Positions 29,776 to 41,500 of a stretch of 64,000 bases of DNA are shown one piece after another. The stretch lies in the NCBI RefSeq assembly GCF_020509005.1, contig NC_063018.1:2356001-2420000 (forward strand), given 5' to 3'. Numbering within the stretch: the stretch's first letter is position 1; each line of letters opens with the position of its first letter. The stretch comes from Fulvia fulva (taxonomy: Eukaryota; Ascomycota; Dothideomycetes; Mycosphaerellales; Mycosphaerellaceae). The notes beneath the pieces are model-generated. The model saw only the letters and a program-made list of their open reading frames with translations, made no database searches and was not told where the DNA came from. The position numbers were made by a program, and so were the translations under genes.

Positions 29776-32588
29776 TATAATATATCGCTTCTACTATATA
29801 GGCCTAGTATTAAATAGTAGAAATAAGTATTCGAGCTTACTAACGAGGTCGCGCGGCGGAGGTTAGATCCTTTAACCCTAGTGAAAATCAAAGGTCTATA
29901 TAACTAGAGAACCCCGATCGAGTGCCTAAACCGTAGGTTTACTTAATATAGCGCCCGTAGTTATAGAACCGCGAGTAGTCTAAAGCGCTTAATAGGTACT
30001 ATTATAACTATAGTAGTACGGAACATTAGGCTAATAGGTGCCCCGCGATGCTATTCCTTATCTTATAAGGGTATGTCTTTTTAGCGACAAATAACTAGTA
30101 GTACCTAGGAAAGAAGACCGACCTAAATCCCCCTAAGTTCAACTTCCGACGGGACTATAGTAAGCCTAAGCTCCTTTATATACTTCCGTAGCTTAAGGAA
30201 CACTATAGCCCCATTCTATTTAATAAGGACATAAAAATCCCTACACTTCGGAAATAATAGATAGGTCGAGATTATACTAGTATCTTAAGCGTAAAGCTTC
30301 CTAACTACTCTAAACCTCTACCTAATAACCGACACCTTATAGAATACGGCCCTTAAGATACTAGATCTAGGTAGTAACTAACGGCCGCTAGTAGTTACTA
30401 GATCTAGTTTAAGGAAGAAGAACCGGCTCTATAGGGGAGTAGGATTATAAACTACGACGAGGTTAAGGTTAAGGCCTACCTAATCTAGAGTAACAAATCT
30501 CGAGGCAAAGCTCTAGTAGGAATCATAAAGAACCCGAATCCTCGAACTAGGTCTAGTATATAGGTATTAAGGGTACGAGCCGAGGCCGCTAAAGCTATAT
30601 AATAAGAACTCGAAGAGGAGATCTAGTAGGAAGAACTCGGTTAGTAGGAGGTAGAGATAATTAAAAACGCCGGTTCTAGGGCTAGTAGAAGCTAGTTAAC
30701 GGTAGCGTTAGGGGAGACTCTTAGAAGAAGGACGCCTAAGCCTTAAGCTAAGTTAAGGTCCACGCCCTCGGAATAGCCGGTAGGGCCTATTAATACCCTA
30801 TTTATATAGCGTAAACGGCTATAGAATGTAAAGACGATAAGGATTAATAACTACGTCCGATAGTACGGTACTAGAGATAGGCCCGTTACTAAGGAGGAGG
30901 GAGTGACCTATTAGATTGATCAAATCCTTTAGACTACGTTTCTAAACGTTAATGCCCGGGACTAGTTTCGGTATAGTCGCTAGTTTAAGACTACCTTGTT
31001 CGGGAGAGTAGTAAATACTCCTTATCTATAGTCTAAGCTTACTACCGTCCGTAAGTTAGCTAGCTAAGAAGGGACTAAAGTCTATACGAGTCATGTCGCT
31101 ACCTATAAAGACGAGGAAGAAGAGGCTAACGAAGAAGTCTTTCGGAATAATTATTAAGCTCGCTTTATAGGAGTGTTCTTAACGATATTATATAGTAAGG
31201 ATGCTATCCCTACCGCCGAGTTATACGAGAACATTAAAAAGATCGGTCTCTCTAGTATACTAGACGATTTTGTAATAGTACCTAGCCCTTAGATAGTTAC
31301 CGAGCTTAGGACTAGTAAAGGTTAGACTCGAGCCTTGCTTAATAAGGGATCTAAAGTCAACATTATTAGCCCGAGGATAGTACACAAGTTTAGCTTGCCT
31401 ATCGTACCTAGCGCCTACCTGTCCTTTCGAGGAGCGGGTAGAAGAACGAAGTTTAAGGGGGTCATTTTAAGGCTTAATACTTAGGTATTTAGTATATACT
31501 ACTAGATCGATACTTTTGTCTCCGCTAATCTAGATTCGCCTACGATCCTTAGCCGCCCTTAGTATAGAGAAGGTACGACTAATAGGCCGTAACTGTGACG
31601 ATAGATTATAGGAGGGAATAATCGCTAGTAGAAAAGGGGAAAGTATAATGTTTACGGCTATTATAGGTACTAACAAGTATAAGACTCTTTAAGAACTTCT
31701 ATAGTCCTCGAAAAAAGCGAACGCGGGTTAATTCACGGTAGTCAACCCGCTATAAGTATTAGAAGTCCGGTTTTAAAGCAAGTCTGCTTTTCGAGTCTAG
31801 TCGGGGAAACCTTAGCAAATATATTAGGGGCGAAGTTTCCTAATAATACGGCGTATTAATATCGATAAGAAGGTATAACGAAGCTATACCTAAAGCCTAT
31901 AAACACGACTGTCTTCGACTACTTTAAGAACTACCTTAGCCCGTGTTCGAAGAAGTTACTAGAACTACTCGGGAACCGCTAATACTTAAGCGCTAAGGTG
32001 ACTACTAACGCTCTAGGAGAGCAGGTTATTACAAATATGTACTCCGTATAGGGCGACTAGTGTATAGAGATCCTAAAATAGAGCTAGATTAATACGTAGG
32101 CTTAGAAACAAGGCGTAGGGTTATATAGACCCGGTATTAGGATGCCGTATATATTTACTATATATAAGCGAAAAGCTAATAAGAAAAGACCTATTAATAC
32201 AAGCGTTTATAAGAGGCCTTAGTCGAAAGTAGATAGTGATATAGATTAGAAGCGGAAGGCCCTTTACTAGGAATCTCTAATACTAGTAGGGTAAGGCCCG
32301 TTCGATAGGAAGTATCTTATTAAAAAGTTCTCTAGTATCGAACGCGGCTCGAGGATTATACCTAAAAGGCTCGCTAGTATTAAGGTTAGTATTACTCTCC
32401 CGGCTAAGTAAAGACAGATGTTTAATAAAATACTCTTTAACTAAGAAGGTGTCCTAGCGTAGGATTTTAGCTATATACGGTAGATTAGACATAATATTAT
32501 CCCTCCTTAGAAGATTATAACGATTACGTATAAACCGTAGTAGGCGCGGAACATTCGGTTATACCTAAGCTTACGAGCGATTATAGAA
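29776..32588 (+). mobile_element. Ty3/gypsy element, left half (Gag and protease), RIP-decayed
   Basis: A plus-strand relic frame with many RIP-type stops runs from about 30440. At about 31335-31370 it reads RALLNKGSKVNIISP, a retropepsin motif whose catalytic Asp is now Asn. The frame continues toward the reverse transcriptase and stops at 32588, where the old copia element is inserted. It resumes in frame at 43672. I could not find the LTRs of this element, so the left boundary is approximate. Confidence 0.65.
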
Positions 32589-32822
32589 TATTAAATAGGT
32601 ACGAGTTACGTAGTAGTAGAAGACGGCGGATTATACTAAAGACGAAGAAGGACCTAATAGGATAGCGTGTATCTATATATAGTATCGCCAGTATTAGTAT
32701 AGGTAGATGCTAGGTGTCCGGATGTTTGCTAGCCTATAGGCTAGTAGACCCTAGTCACGTGATCTAGTTATATGACACACCTACACCTATATGCTTGTCC
32801 TACGGCCTATATATTCTCAACA
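32589..32822 (-). repeat. 3' LTR of old copia element
   Basis: Aligns end to end with the young LTR, with CpA-to-TpA changes. Confidence 0.9.
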
Positions 32823-33043
32823 CTCCTACTTAGGCCATATGGTCTCCTATAATCCCTTTACGTAAGCTAGAGCTGCCTTATAAAGTTTTAGAACTACTAG
32901 CTATTAAGGGGCTTTATTAACCTATTAGTAGCTATGTCCTTTATATAGTAGTAGTCTACTACAATCTTCTTCTACTACTAGAGATGTCTAACATAGTTAT
33001 ATATAACATCAATATACTTTGACCTTTTATATATATAGGCATC

Positions 33044-33278
33044 TGTTAAACAGGTACGAGTTGCGCAGCAGTGGAAGACGGCGGATCACACAAAAGACGA
33101 AGAAGGACCCAATGGGATAGCGTGTATCTACATACAGTATCGCCGGTGTTGGTGTAGGTAGATGCTAGGTGTCCGGATGTTTGCCAGCCTATAGGGGCTG
33201 GCAAACCCTAGTCACGTGATCTATCACATGACACACCCACACCTACATGCTTGTCCTGCGGCCTGTATGTTCTCAACA
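33044..33278 (-). repeat. 3' LTR of young copia element
   Basis: 235 bp, TGTT...AACA, apparently identical to 38348-38582. Confidence 0.95.
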
Positions 33279-33313
33279 CTCCCACTCAGGCCACATGGTC
33301 TCCTACAATCCCT

Positions 33314-36300
33314 TTACGCAAGCTGGAGCTGCCTTACAAAGTTTTGGAACTGCTGGCCATTGAGGGGCTTTGTTAACCCATCAGCAGCCATGTCCTTTGT
33401 ATGGCAGTAGTCCACTGCAATCTTCTTCTGCCACCAGAGATGTCTGACATAGTTATATGCAACATCAATATGCTTTGACCTTTCATGCACATGGGCATCT
33501 TTGACAAGTGTCAAAGCGGCTTGGTTGTCACCCATGAGCTTGACTGGCCTTAGCTCGTCAACAGTGCCCTTGCTTGCCCTTACACTCGGCTGGAAAGAGC
33601 TCTTTCCTACCAGTTCTGGGCACCCCATTTCCCTGAGGACAGCAGCAAGAAATTGTGACTGCTTTGCGGCTGCGTTCATAGCCATGAACTCAGCTTCCAT
33701 TGTTGATGTTGCAACAGACTTCTGCTTCCTACTCATCCAGGACACAGGTGATCCACAAAGGAACCACACGTATCCCAGAATTGAGACTCTATCCACTTTG
33801 TCCATAGCGTAGTCAGAGTCCGAGTATCCCTCGAGATTGCCCCCTCCCTTTCTATACATAAGACCTAGGTCTGGGTACGACCGCAGGTATCGGGAGAGCT
33901 TCTTCAAAGCCTTCATATGCTGCTGCGAGGGATCAGCAACAAATGAGCTAATTCTTCCAAGGGGGAATGCTAAGTCTGGCCTTGTCATTGTCATTGGCCA
34001 CATCCAGGTACCATTGTGGCTCTGGTAATCCTGTTTGTTGCACCTCTCATCCATAGGTGCCGTAGGCACTAAATGCTCGTAGCTCTCCATAGGTGAGTGG
34101 GTTGGCGTAGCCTTCTCTCTAGCCATGTTCATCTTGGCTAAGTTAGCGTGGACATAGTGTCCTTGATCAAGCTTCAAAGTGCCTTGGGACCTGTCTCTTG
34201 TAATCCTCATTCCAAGGATCTTCGTAGGTTCACCAAGATCTTTAATCTTAAACACTTTTCCAAGCTCAGCCTTAAACCACTGAACATCTGACAGCTTCGG
34301 AGCTGCAATGGGTATGTCATCCACATGGGTAAGGACCATAAGGTCTCTATCCGTATGGATAAGTAGGCATGGATCTACCTGGGACTGGGTAAATCCAATC
34401 TTCTCTAGCTTCGCAACACAGAGCTTGTTCCAGTCTCTAGCTGCTTGCTTAAGCCCATAAAGGCTTCGTAGGACCTTGAACACCATGTTTGGAGGTGCTT
34501 CAACTCCTGGGGGTGGGATCATATAGATGTCTTCAAGAAGGCTGCTTTGGGTAAAAGCATTATTCACATCCACTAGGTGCATCTCGAGATCTCTCTCACA
34601 TACTACTGCCATGAATACTCGGAGAGTATCATGTCTAACAGTAGGTGCAAAGGTCTCTTCGAAGTCAACCCCATATTTCTGTGAAAACCCTCTTGCAACT
34701 AGTCTTGCCTTGAACTTCTCAATGGCTCCACTAATCATTCTTTTCACATCAAAGACCCACCTATAAGTAATTAGATTCGCACCCTTTGGCGGTACAACTG
34801 CTTCCCAGGTGTTGTTGCTTGCTAAGGCAATAAGTTCGTTCTCGATTGCCTCTCTCCACATATGTCCCCATTCGGGGTCTCCTACGGCTGCCTTATAGGA
34901 CTTTGGGATTGGCACTTCCTGCTGATAGGCTATGGCCTGCCCAACAGCAGCAAATGCATGTTCTTCCACGTCGTTCAGAATCTCCTCTACCCAGCTCATT
35001 GTAGGGTCTAGATGGAACATCTGGGCGATAAGAGCCTTATGGTGTTTAGCCTCATGCTCTTCAGAGTTATCATCTCCGTCCCCCCTTGACCTCTTGTTGC
35101 CTGCAACCTGAGGTGGCGCTGGGTGTTCGGATGGGTCGAACTGAACGACATCTTCTTTTTCTTTCATTGGAGTACCCTGATCTCCAAACTTCTGGTATTC
35201 CCCAATGTCCTTTGGGGGAGGGGGAAGTTGCACAAACAGCGGTTGCTGTGGTGTTGATGACTTGGGTAGGTTCTGTATAGATCCACCGTTATCGGCCTTC
35301 GACAGTGTTGAAACCGCCTCAATATTTTCTCCTGGCCTTCGTAACGGTGTCTCTGATAATCCCCTATCGGAAAATTTCGCCCCAAAGGGCTTCCTCCCAA
35401 CAGGATTGCGCTGTGGCGCTCGACTCGGCTGGTTAGTGAAGGTGATACCAAGATCCATATCTCCCCCCTTCTCATTCTCAAACCAGTCGACGTGACTATG
35501 CGCTTTTATTGCTTTCATGTCGGGATCCCAGAACAGCCATTGTTTTGTGGTGTTTTCTGAGTAGCCCACAAACACGGCTTCTTTTCCTCGGTTCATCAAC
35601 TTGTCTCTCCTCAAGCCTTGAGGTTGGGCTCTTGGGTCTACATAGACCACAGCTTTGCATCCCCAGACGCGGAAATGGTCGACTGACGGTACTTGGCCAG
35701 TAAAGGCTTCTTCTGGTGAAAGAGCAATACCATCAATGATCGGACCATTAGGCAGTCTGTTTCTGATCACAGTCTGTGCTTGCAAAGCTTCTGGCCAGAA
35801 CTCAACTGGCATGCCAGAGTCTTCAAGCATAGCCCGGACTGTGTTCTCAGAGGCTTGAATTGACCTTTCCACAGGTCCATTTTGAAGAGAGTTGTAGGCA
35901 TCAGTTGTGTCCATCTGAGTGCCAAACTCCTTCTCCCACTCTTTTAGCAAGGCGAGAATTTCCTTTGCACCATCACTGCGGATCGCAGACAGAAAGCACC
36001 TTGACTGCCGTTCTGCCTGGACCTTCCAATCCCGTAGGGCTGCAGGAGCGTCGCTCCTGGCCTTCAAAGGGATTACCCACTTCTTCCTAGAGAAGTTGTC
36101 TACAATCTCAAGCCAATATTTGTATCCTAGCCTAGAGACTGCGCCCTGAAAAGGCCCACAGATGTCAATGGAGATGAGGGCCAGCCTCTCCCCTTTCCTC
36201 TCTGTGGCAGGTCCTTTGAACTTCCTCATGTTTGCAAGGGAGCAGACCTTGCAATTCTGGTGTTCAGAAGGAACAGGAATGGGATCTTTCTTGTCAGTGA

Positions 36301-37840
36301 CTCTATGCAGGTTTCTTAGCAGTCCCTTGCCAAGGTGTGCACATCTTCTATGCCATAGCTCCCACTGATCTTCGGACTCAGTGTTAGCCATAGCGGTACC
36401 GTCACGTTCTTGAGAGAGTATGCCAGCATGCTGTGGCTCAAGAATTTCCGAGATCGAGTGGATAAACGGTACTCCTCCTCGAAGTTTGGTCTGGACAACG
36501 GGTTTACCAGACAAGGATTTTAGGGTGAAACTGGGTGGTTGGACAGCAAACTGTTGGCTGAACTGATTCCACGAAACAAGACTAACTCCAAGGCCAGGAA
36601 CAAACAGGACATTTTCTAAGACAATTTGCTTTCCAGAAGGACCACCCATTACTGCACTTCCCATATGTGTAGCTTGTAGATAGCCACCCCCAACCTTGAT
36701 CCACTTCCTCTTTTGAAGAGGCTTCAGTGTCCTGAATAGTGAATCTTGGTCAGTCATATGTGATGATGCACAAGAGTCAAGCAACCACTCGGACGAGGGG
36801 TACTTGCCTTTGGCTTCCACAGTGGAATGGGCAACCTCATCAACATCATCATCTTCTGATGGTATCTCAGGGTCTGATGCGTCTTCCTGGGTCGCGTGGG
36901 CCCTTGCAGGCTTACTAGAGGAGGCCTTTGGCTTGCGGCTCTCCTTCATCTGCTTTGCAAGGTCCGTCATCACCTTGAGGACATCACGAAGGTTTGGTGA
37001 TGATGACCTCCTACGAGGTGGTGACGGTTGTCTCTTAGCAGGGTAGGTAACCCTAGCTAGTTTGTCCTTGTTCCTAACAGCCTGCTGAGCTGCAGAAAGG
37101 TGTGGGCACTTGCTCATAAAATGGTCACCACCGCAGAGATGGCACGTGAGCTTGCCCTGGAAACCCTTCTTAGCAAACATGGCTGTCCCTTGATGAATCA
37201 TTGATTCTTGCTTCTCCCTAAGAATTGCAAGAATGTCTTGTGGTGAGAGATTCACCTGGGCATCAATTGCATCGCGAATTGAGCCAAATGAGTCTGGCAG
37301 AGCTGCTAAGAGTTGCTGGATCTTTCTGTCCTCAGTCTTGATGTCTTGGAACTGAGGCGAGATTGAAACAGCCCTCCTTGCAATTGAGCTAAGCTCCTGC
37401 CAGGCATCATCTATAGACTGGTCTTCTGTCATCACGAAATTGGTGTATTGCTGAAGCAAACTTCTTCCAGTAGCGAGAAGTCTTCTCTTATATTTAGCTT
37501 CAGCCCATTCCCACAACTCCTTCGCATGCCGGATCTCGTATGTCATCTCTTGGTCATCTGTCGACAGACAGATGTACATCTCATACAGGGCCGTTGCATT
37601 GTGCCGTCTGTACGATGCCTTCCTTATCGCTTGATCCAAAGGAAGGGATGACTCCGATGATGCAGAGGGTGTCGCTATAGATGGGGTTGCAGCGGGAATG
37701 TCCGTGATGATGTCTTCGAGGACCCAGTCAACCTGCTTTGATACCAGGTGTATTCTCATCAGCTTGAACCATGTTTCGTGGTTCTCTCTTGTCAGAAGAG
37801 GTGCTGCTCTCTTTCTTATGAACCCAGTCTCGTTCTCCAT
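33314..37840 (-). CDS. Ty1/copia Gag-Pol polyprotein, intact
   Basis: The frame opens at 38014, but the ATG at 37840 gives the usual Gag start (MENETGFIRKRAAP), 1508 residues. In order: Gag; a zinc knuckle CHLCGGDHFMSKC (about 230); an aspartic protease with WLLDSCASSHMT (about 355); a GAG-pre-integrase zinc region; an integrase with ISIDICGP, IRSDGAKE and NGPVERS supplying D, D and E (about 557-650); a reverse transcriptase with LTHVDDIP (about 1172) in place of the common YVDD; and an RNase H ending SKHIDVAYNYVRH. No stop or frameshift is present, so it should be translatable. Gag and Pol share one frame, as in copia. Confidence 0.95.
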   Translation of the reverse strand: MENETGFIRKRAAPLLTRENHETWFKLMRIHLVSKQVDWVLEDIITDIPAATPSIATPSASSESSLPLDQAIRKASYRRHNATALYEMYICLSTDDQEMTYEIRHAKELWEWAEAKYKRRLLATGRSLLQQYTNFVMTEDQSIDDAWQELSSIARRAVSISPQFQDIKTEDRKIQQLLAALPDSFGSIRDAIDAQVNLSPQDILAILREKQESMIHQGTAMFAKKGFQGKLTCHLCGGDHFMSKCPHLSAAQQAVRNKDKLARVTYPAKRQPSPPRRRSSSPNLRDVLKVMTDLAKQMKESRKPKASSSKPARAHATQEDASDPEIPSEDDDVDEVAHSTVEAKGKYPSSEWLLDSCASSHMTDQDSLFRTLKPLQKRKWIKVGGGYLQATHMGSAVMGGPSGKQIVLENVLFVPGLGVSLVSWNQFSQQFAVQPPSFTLKSLSGKPVVQTKLRGGVPFIHSISEILEPQHAGILSQERDGTAMANTESEDQWELWHRRCAHLGKGLLRNLHRVTDKKDPIPVPSEHQNCKVCSLANMRKFKGPATERKGERLALISIDICGPFQGAVSRLGYKYWLEIVDNFSRKKWVIPLKARSDAPAALRDWKVQAERQSRCFLSAIRSDGAKEILALLKEWEKEFGTQMDTTDAYNSLQNGPVERSIQASENTVRAMLEDSGMPVEFWPEALQAQTVIRNRLPNGPIIDGIALSPEEAFTGQVPSVDHFRVWGCKAVVYVDPRAQPQGLRRDKLMNRGKEAVFVGYSENTTKQWLFWDPDMKAIKAHSHVDWFENEKGGDMDLGITFTNQPSRAPQRNPVGRKPFGAKFSDRGLSETPLRRPGENIEAVSTLSKADNGGSIQNLPKSSTPQQPLFVQLPPPPKDIGEYQKFGDQGTPMKEKEDVVQFDPSEHPAPPQVAGNKRSRGDGDDNSEEHEAKHHKALIAQMFHLDPTMSWVEEILNDVEEHAFAAVGQAIAYQQEVPIPKSYKAAVGDPEWGHMWREAIENELIALASNNTWEAVVPPKGANLITYRWVFDVKRMISGAIEKFKARLVARGFSQKYGVDFEETFAPTVRHDTLRVFMAVVCERDLEMHLVDVNNAFTQSSLLEDIYMIPPPGVEAPPNMVFKVLRSLYGLKQAARDWNKLCVAKLEKIGFTQSQVDPCLLIHTDRDLMVLTHVDDIPIAAPKLSDVQWFKAELGKVFKIKDLGEPTKILGMRITRDRSQGTLKLDQGHYVHANLAKMNMAREKATPTHSPMESYEHLVPTAPMDERCNKQDYQSHNGTWMWPMTMTRPDLAFPLGRISSFVADPSQQHMKALKKLSRYLRSYPDLGLMYRKGGGNLEGYSDSDYAMDKVDRVSILGYVWFLCGSPVSWMSRKQKSVATSTMEAEFMAMNAAAKQSQFLAAVLREMGCPELVGKSSFQPSVRASKGTVDELRPVKLMGDNQAALTLVKDAHVHERSKHIDVAYNYVRHLWWQKKIAVDYCHTKDMAADGLTKPLNGQQFQNFVRQLQLA

Positions 37841-38320
37841 TTTTTGTAAGTTGAGGGACAGGTTGGCTGCCCTCAGGTAAAAGGATGTATTCGGTCGTAC
37901 GCGATCGGATCGAAATGGGATAAACCGAACGCGAGGTTGATAGCGGAGAGGATGGCTATCCGCCGGGAAGAGGAGGAAAGTCGGTCGGTAAGGATCGTGT
38001 TGGTGCTGAGACACTGTAGCGTAACTCTCTCAGCAGAGGGGGTTTCTGAGACACTGCGGCTCTCTCAGAATGAACAGTTAGTCGATGCGAACGCGATGTC
38101 CGGAGAGCGACTCTTCTCAGTAAGCTCGCCCACTTGTCTGAGGTATTGGCACAGGCTCCCTGACTCGGAGTCTGACAGTGCCTCACTAGGCTCTTTCACG
38201 TCTTATATGCACCTACAGCGCGGCTGTAGCTTCCTGTGCAATGCGGGTGCGGCCTCCAGTCTGCCTTCCTTTTGTTCTGAAGAGGAATAACTCCAATACG
38301 ACTTTGTCGAGGGTGAAACA

Positions 38321-38347
38321 CCGAGTTGCTAACCCGGGCTCATAACC
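38321..38347 (-). promoter_or_regulatory. Primer-binding site, half initiator-tRNA-Met type
   Basis: On the minus strand the base after the 5' LTR begins GGTTATGAGCCC. Its complement GGGCTCATAACC equals the anticodon stem-loop of initiator tRNA-Met with anticodon CAT. Drosophila copia and yeast Ty5 prime from such an internal half-tRNA rather than from the CCA end. The same site is recognisable in the other two copia copies. Confidence 0.7.
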
Positions 38348-38582
38348 TGTTAAACAGGTACGAGTTGCGCAGCAGTGGAAGACGGCGGATCACACAAAAG
38401 ACGAAGAAGGACCCAATGGGATAGCGTGTATCTACATACAGTATCGCCGGTGTTGGTGTAGGTAGATGCTAGGTGTCCGGATGTTTGCCAGCCTATAGGG
38501 GCTGGCAAACCCTAGTCACGTGATCTATCACATGACACACCCACACCTACATGCTTGTCCTGCGGCCTGTATGTTCTCAACA
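38348..38582 (-). repeat. 5' LTR of young copia element
   Basis: 235 bp. It contains a 9-bp stem (TTGCCAGCC at 38485-38493, GGCTGGCAA at 38500-38508) and a near-palindrome around CACGTGAT. Confidence 0.95.
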
Positions 38583-41500
38583 GCATCTTTAATAAGTGTC
38601 AAAGCGGCTTAGTTGTCACCTATAAGCTTGACTAGCCTTAGCTCGTCAACAGTGCCCTTACTTGCCCTTACACTCGGCTAGAAAGAGCTCTTTCCTACCA
38701 GTTCTAGGCACCCCATTTCCCTAAGGATAGTAGCAAGAAATTGTGACTACTTTACGGCTACGTTTATAGCTATGAACTTAGCTTCTATTATTGATGTTAT
38801 AACAGACTTCTGCTTCCTACTTATCTAGGACATAGGTGATCTATAAAGGAACTATACGTATCCTAGAATTGAGACTCTATCCACTTTGTCTATAGCGTAG
38901 TCAGAGTCCGAGTATCCCTAGAGATTGCCCCCTCCCTTTCTATATATAAGACCTAGGTCTAGGTATGACCGTAGGTATCGGGAGAGCTTCTTTAAAGCCT
39001 TTATATACTACTACGAGGGATCAGTAACAAATGAGCTGATTCTTCTAAGGGGGAATGCTAAGTCTGGCCTTGTCATTATCATTGGCTATATCTAGGTACT
39101 ATTATAGCTCTAGTAATCCTGTTTGTTACACCTCTTATCTATAGGTGCCGTAGGCACTAAATGCTCGTAGCTCTCTATAGGTGAGTAGGTTAGCGTAGCC
39201 TTCTCTCTAGCTATATTCATCTTGGCTAAGTTAGCGTAGATATAGTGTCCTTGATTAAGCTTTAAAGTGCCTTAGGACCTGTCTCTTATAATCCTTATTC
39301 TAAGGATCTTCGTAGGTTCACTAAGATCTTTAATCTTAAACACTTTTCTAAGCTTAGCCTTAAACTACTAAACATCTAATAGCTTCGGAGCTACAATAGG
39401 TATGTCATCTTCATAGGTAAGGACTATAAGGTCTCTATCCGTATAGATAAGTAGGTATAGATCTACCTAGGACTAGGTAAATCTAATCTTCTCTAGCTTT
39501 GTAACACAGAGCTTGTTCCAGTCTCTAGCTACTTACTTAAGCCTATAAAGGCTTCGTAGGACCTTAAACACTATGTTTAGAGGTGCTTCAACTCCTAGGG
39601 GTAGGATTATATAGATGTCTTTAAGAAGGCTACTTTAGGTAAAAGCATTATTCACATCTACTAGGTGTATCTCGAGATCTCTCTTACATACTACTGCTAT
39701 AAATACTCGGAGAGTATCATATCTAATAGTAGGTATAAAGGTCTCTTCGAAGTCAACCCTATATTTCTATAAAAACCCTCTTGTAACTAGTCTTGCCTTA
39801 AACTTCTTAATAGCTCTACTAATCATTCTTTTTATATCAAAGACCTACCTAGAAGTAATTAGATTCGTACCCTTTAGCGGTACAACTGCTTCCTAGGTGT
39901 TATTGCTTGCTAAGGCAATAAGTTCGTTCTCGATTGCCTCTCTCTATATATGTCCCTATTCGGGGTCTCCTACGGCTACCTTATAGGACTTTGGGATTAG
40001 TACTTCCTGCTAATAGGCTATGGCCTGCCTAATAGTAGCAAATGTATGTTCTTCCACGTCGTTTAGAATCTCCTCTACCTAGCTCATTATAGGGTCTAGA
40101 TAGAACATCTAGGCGATAAGAGCCTTATAGTGTTTAGCCTTATACTCTTTAGAGTTATTATCTCCGTCCCCCCTTAACCTCTTATTGCCTACAACCTGAG
40201 GTGGCGCTAGGTGTTCGGATAGGTCGAACTAAACGACATCTTCTTTTTCTTTTATTAGAGTACCCTAATCTCTAAACTTCTAGTATTCCCTAATGTCCTT
40301 TAGGGGAGGGGGAAGTTATATAAACAGCGGTTGCTATAGTGTTAATGACTTAGGTAGGTTCTGTATAGATCTACCGTTATCGGCCTTCGATAGTGTTAAA
40401 ACCGCCTTAATATTTTCTCCTAGCCTTCGTAACGGTGTCTCTAATAATCCCCTATCGGAAAATTTCGCCCTAAAGGGCTTCCTCCTAACAGGATTGCGCT
40501 ATAGCGCTCGACTCGGCTGGTTAGTAAAGGTGATACCAAGATCTATATCTCCCCCCTTCTTATTCTTAAACTAGTCGACGTGACTATACGCTTTTATTGC
40601 TTTTATATCGGGATCCTAGAACAGCTATTGTTTTGTAGTGTTTTCTAAGTAGCCTATAAACACGGCTTCTTTTCCTCGGTTTATTAACTTGTCTCTCCTT
40701 AAGCCTTAAGGTTGGGCTCTTAGGTCTATATAGACTATAGCTTTGTATCCCTAGACGCGGAAATAGTCGACTAACGGTACTTAGCTAGTAAAGGCTTCTT
40801 CTAGTGAAAGAGCAATACTATTAATGATCGGACTATTAGGCAGTCTGTTTCTGATTATAGTCTATACTTATAAAGCTTCTGGCCAGAACTTAACTAGTAT
40901 ACTAGAGTCTTTAAGTATAGCCCGGACTGTGTTCTTAGAGGCTTGAACTGACCTTTCTATAGGTCCATTTTGAAGAGAGTTGTAGGCATTAGTTATGTCT
41001 ATCTAAGTGCTAAACTCCTTCTCCTACTCTTTTAGCAAGGCGAGAATTTCCTTTGTACTATTACTACGGATCGTAGATAGAAAGTACCTTGACTGCCGTT
41101 CTACCTAGACCTTCTAATCCCGTAGGGCTATAGGAGCGTCGCTCCTAGCCTTCAAAGGGATTACCCACTTCTTCCTAGAGAAGTTGTCTACAATCTCAAG
41201 CCAATATTTGTATCCTAGCCTAGAGACTACGCCCTAAAAAGGCCTATAGATGTTAATAGAGATGAGGGCCAGCCTCTCCCCTTTCCTCTCTATAGCAGGT
41301 CCTTTAAACTTCCTTATATTTATAAGGGAGTAGACCTTGCAATTCTAGTGTTTAGAAGGAACAGGAATAGGATCTTTCTTATTAGTAACTCTATATAGGT
41401 TTCTTAGTAGTCCCTTGCCAAGGTGTACACATCTTCTATACTATAGCTTCTACTAATCTTCGGACTTAGTGTTAGCTATAGCGGTACCGTTACGTTCTTA

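Larger units (their letters stand above)
33044..38582 (-). mobile_element. Young intact Ty1/copia retrotransposon
   Basis: A complete 5.5-kb element. Two 235-bp LTRs (33044-33278 and 38348-38582) look identical by eye and begin TGTT and end AACA. The 5-bp duplication GCATC lies at 33039-33043 and 38583-38587. A primer-binding site lies next to the 5' LTR (38347 downward on the minus strand), and a purine run GAGTGGGAG precedes the 3' LTR. One long uninterrupted Gag-Pol frame fills the interior. It lacks RIP damage and sits inside a RIP-decayed copy of its own family, so it inserted after that copy decayed. Confidence 0.95.
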
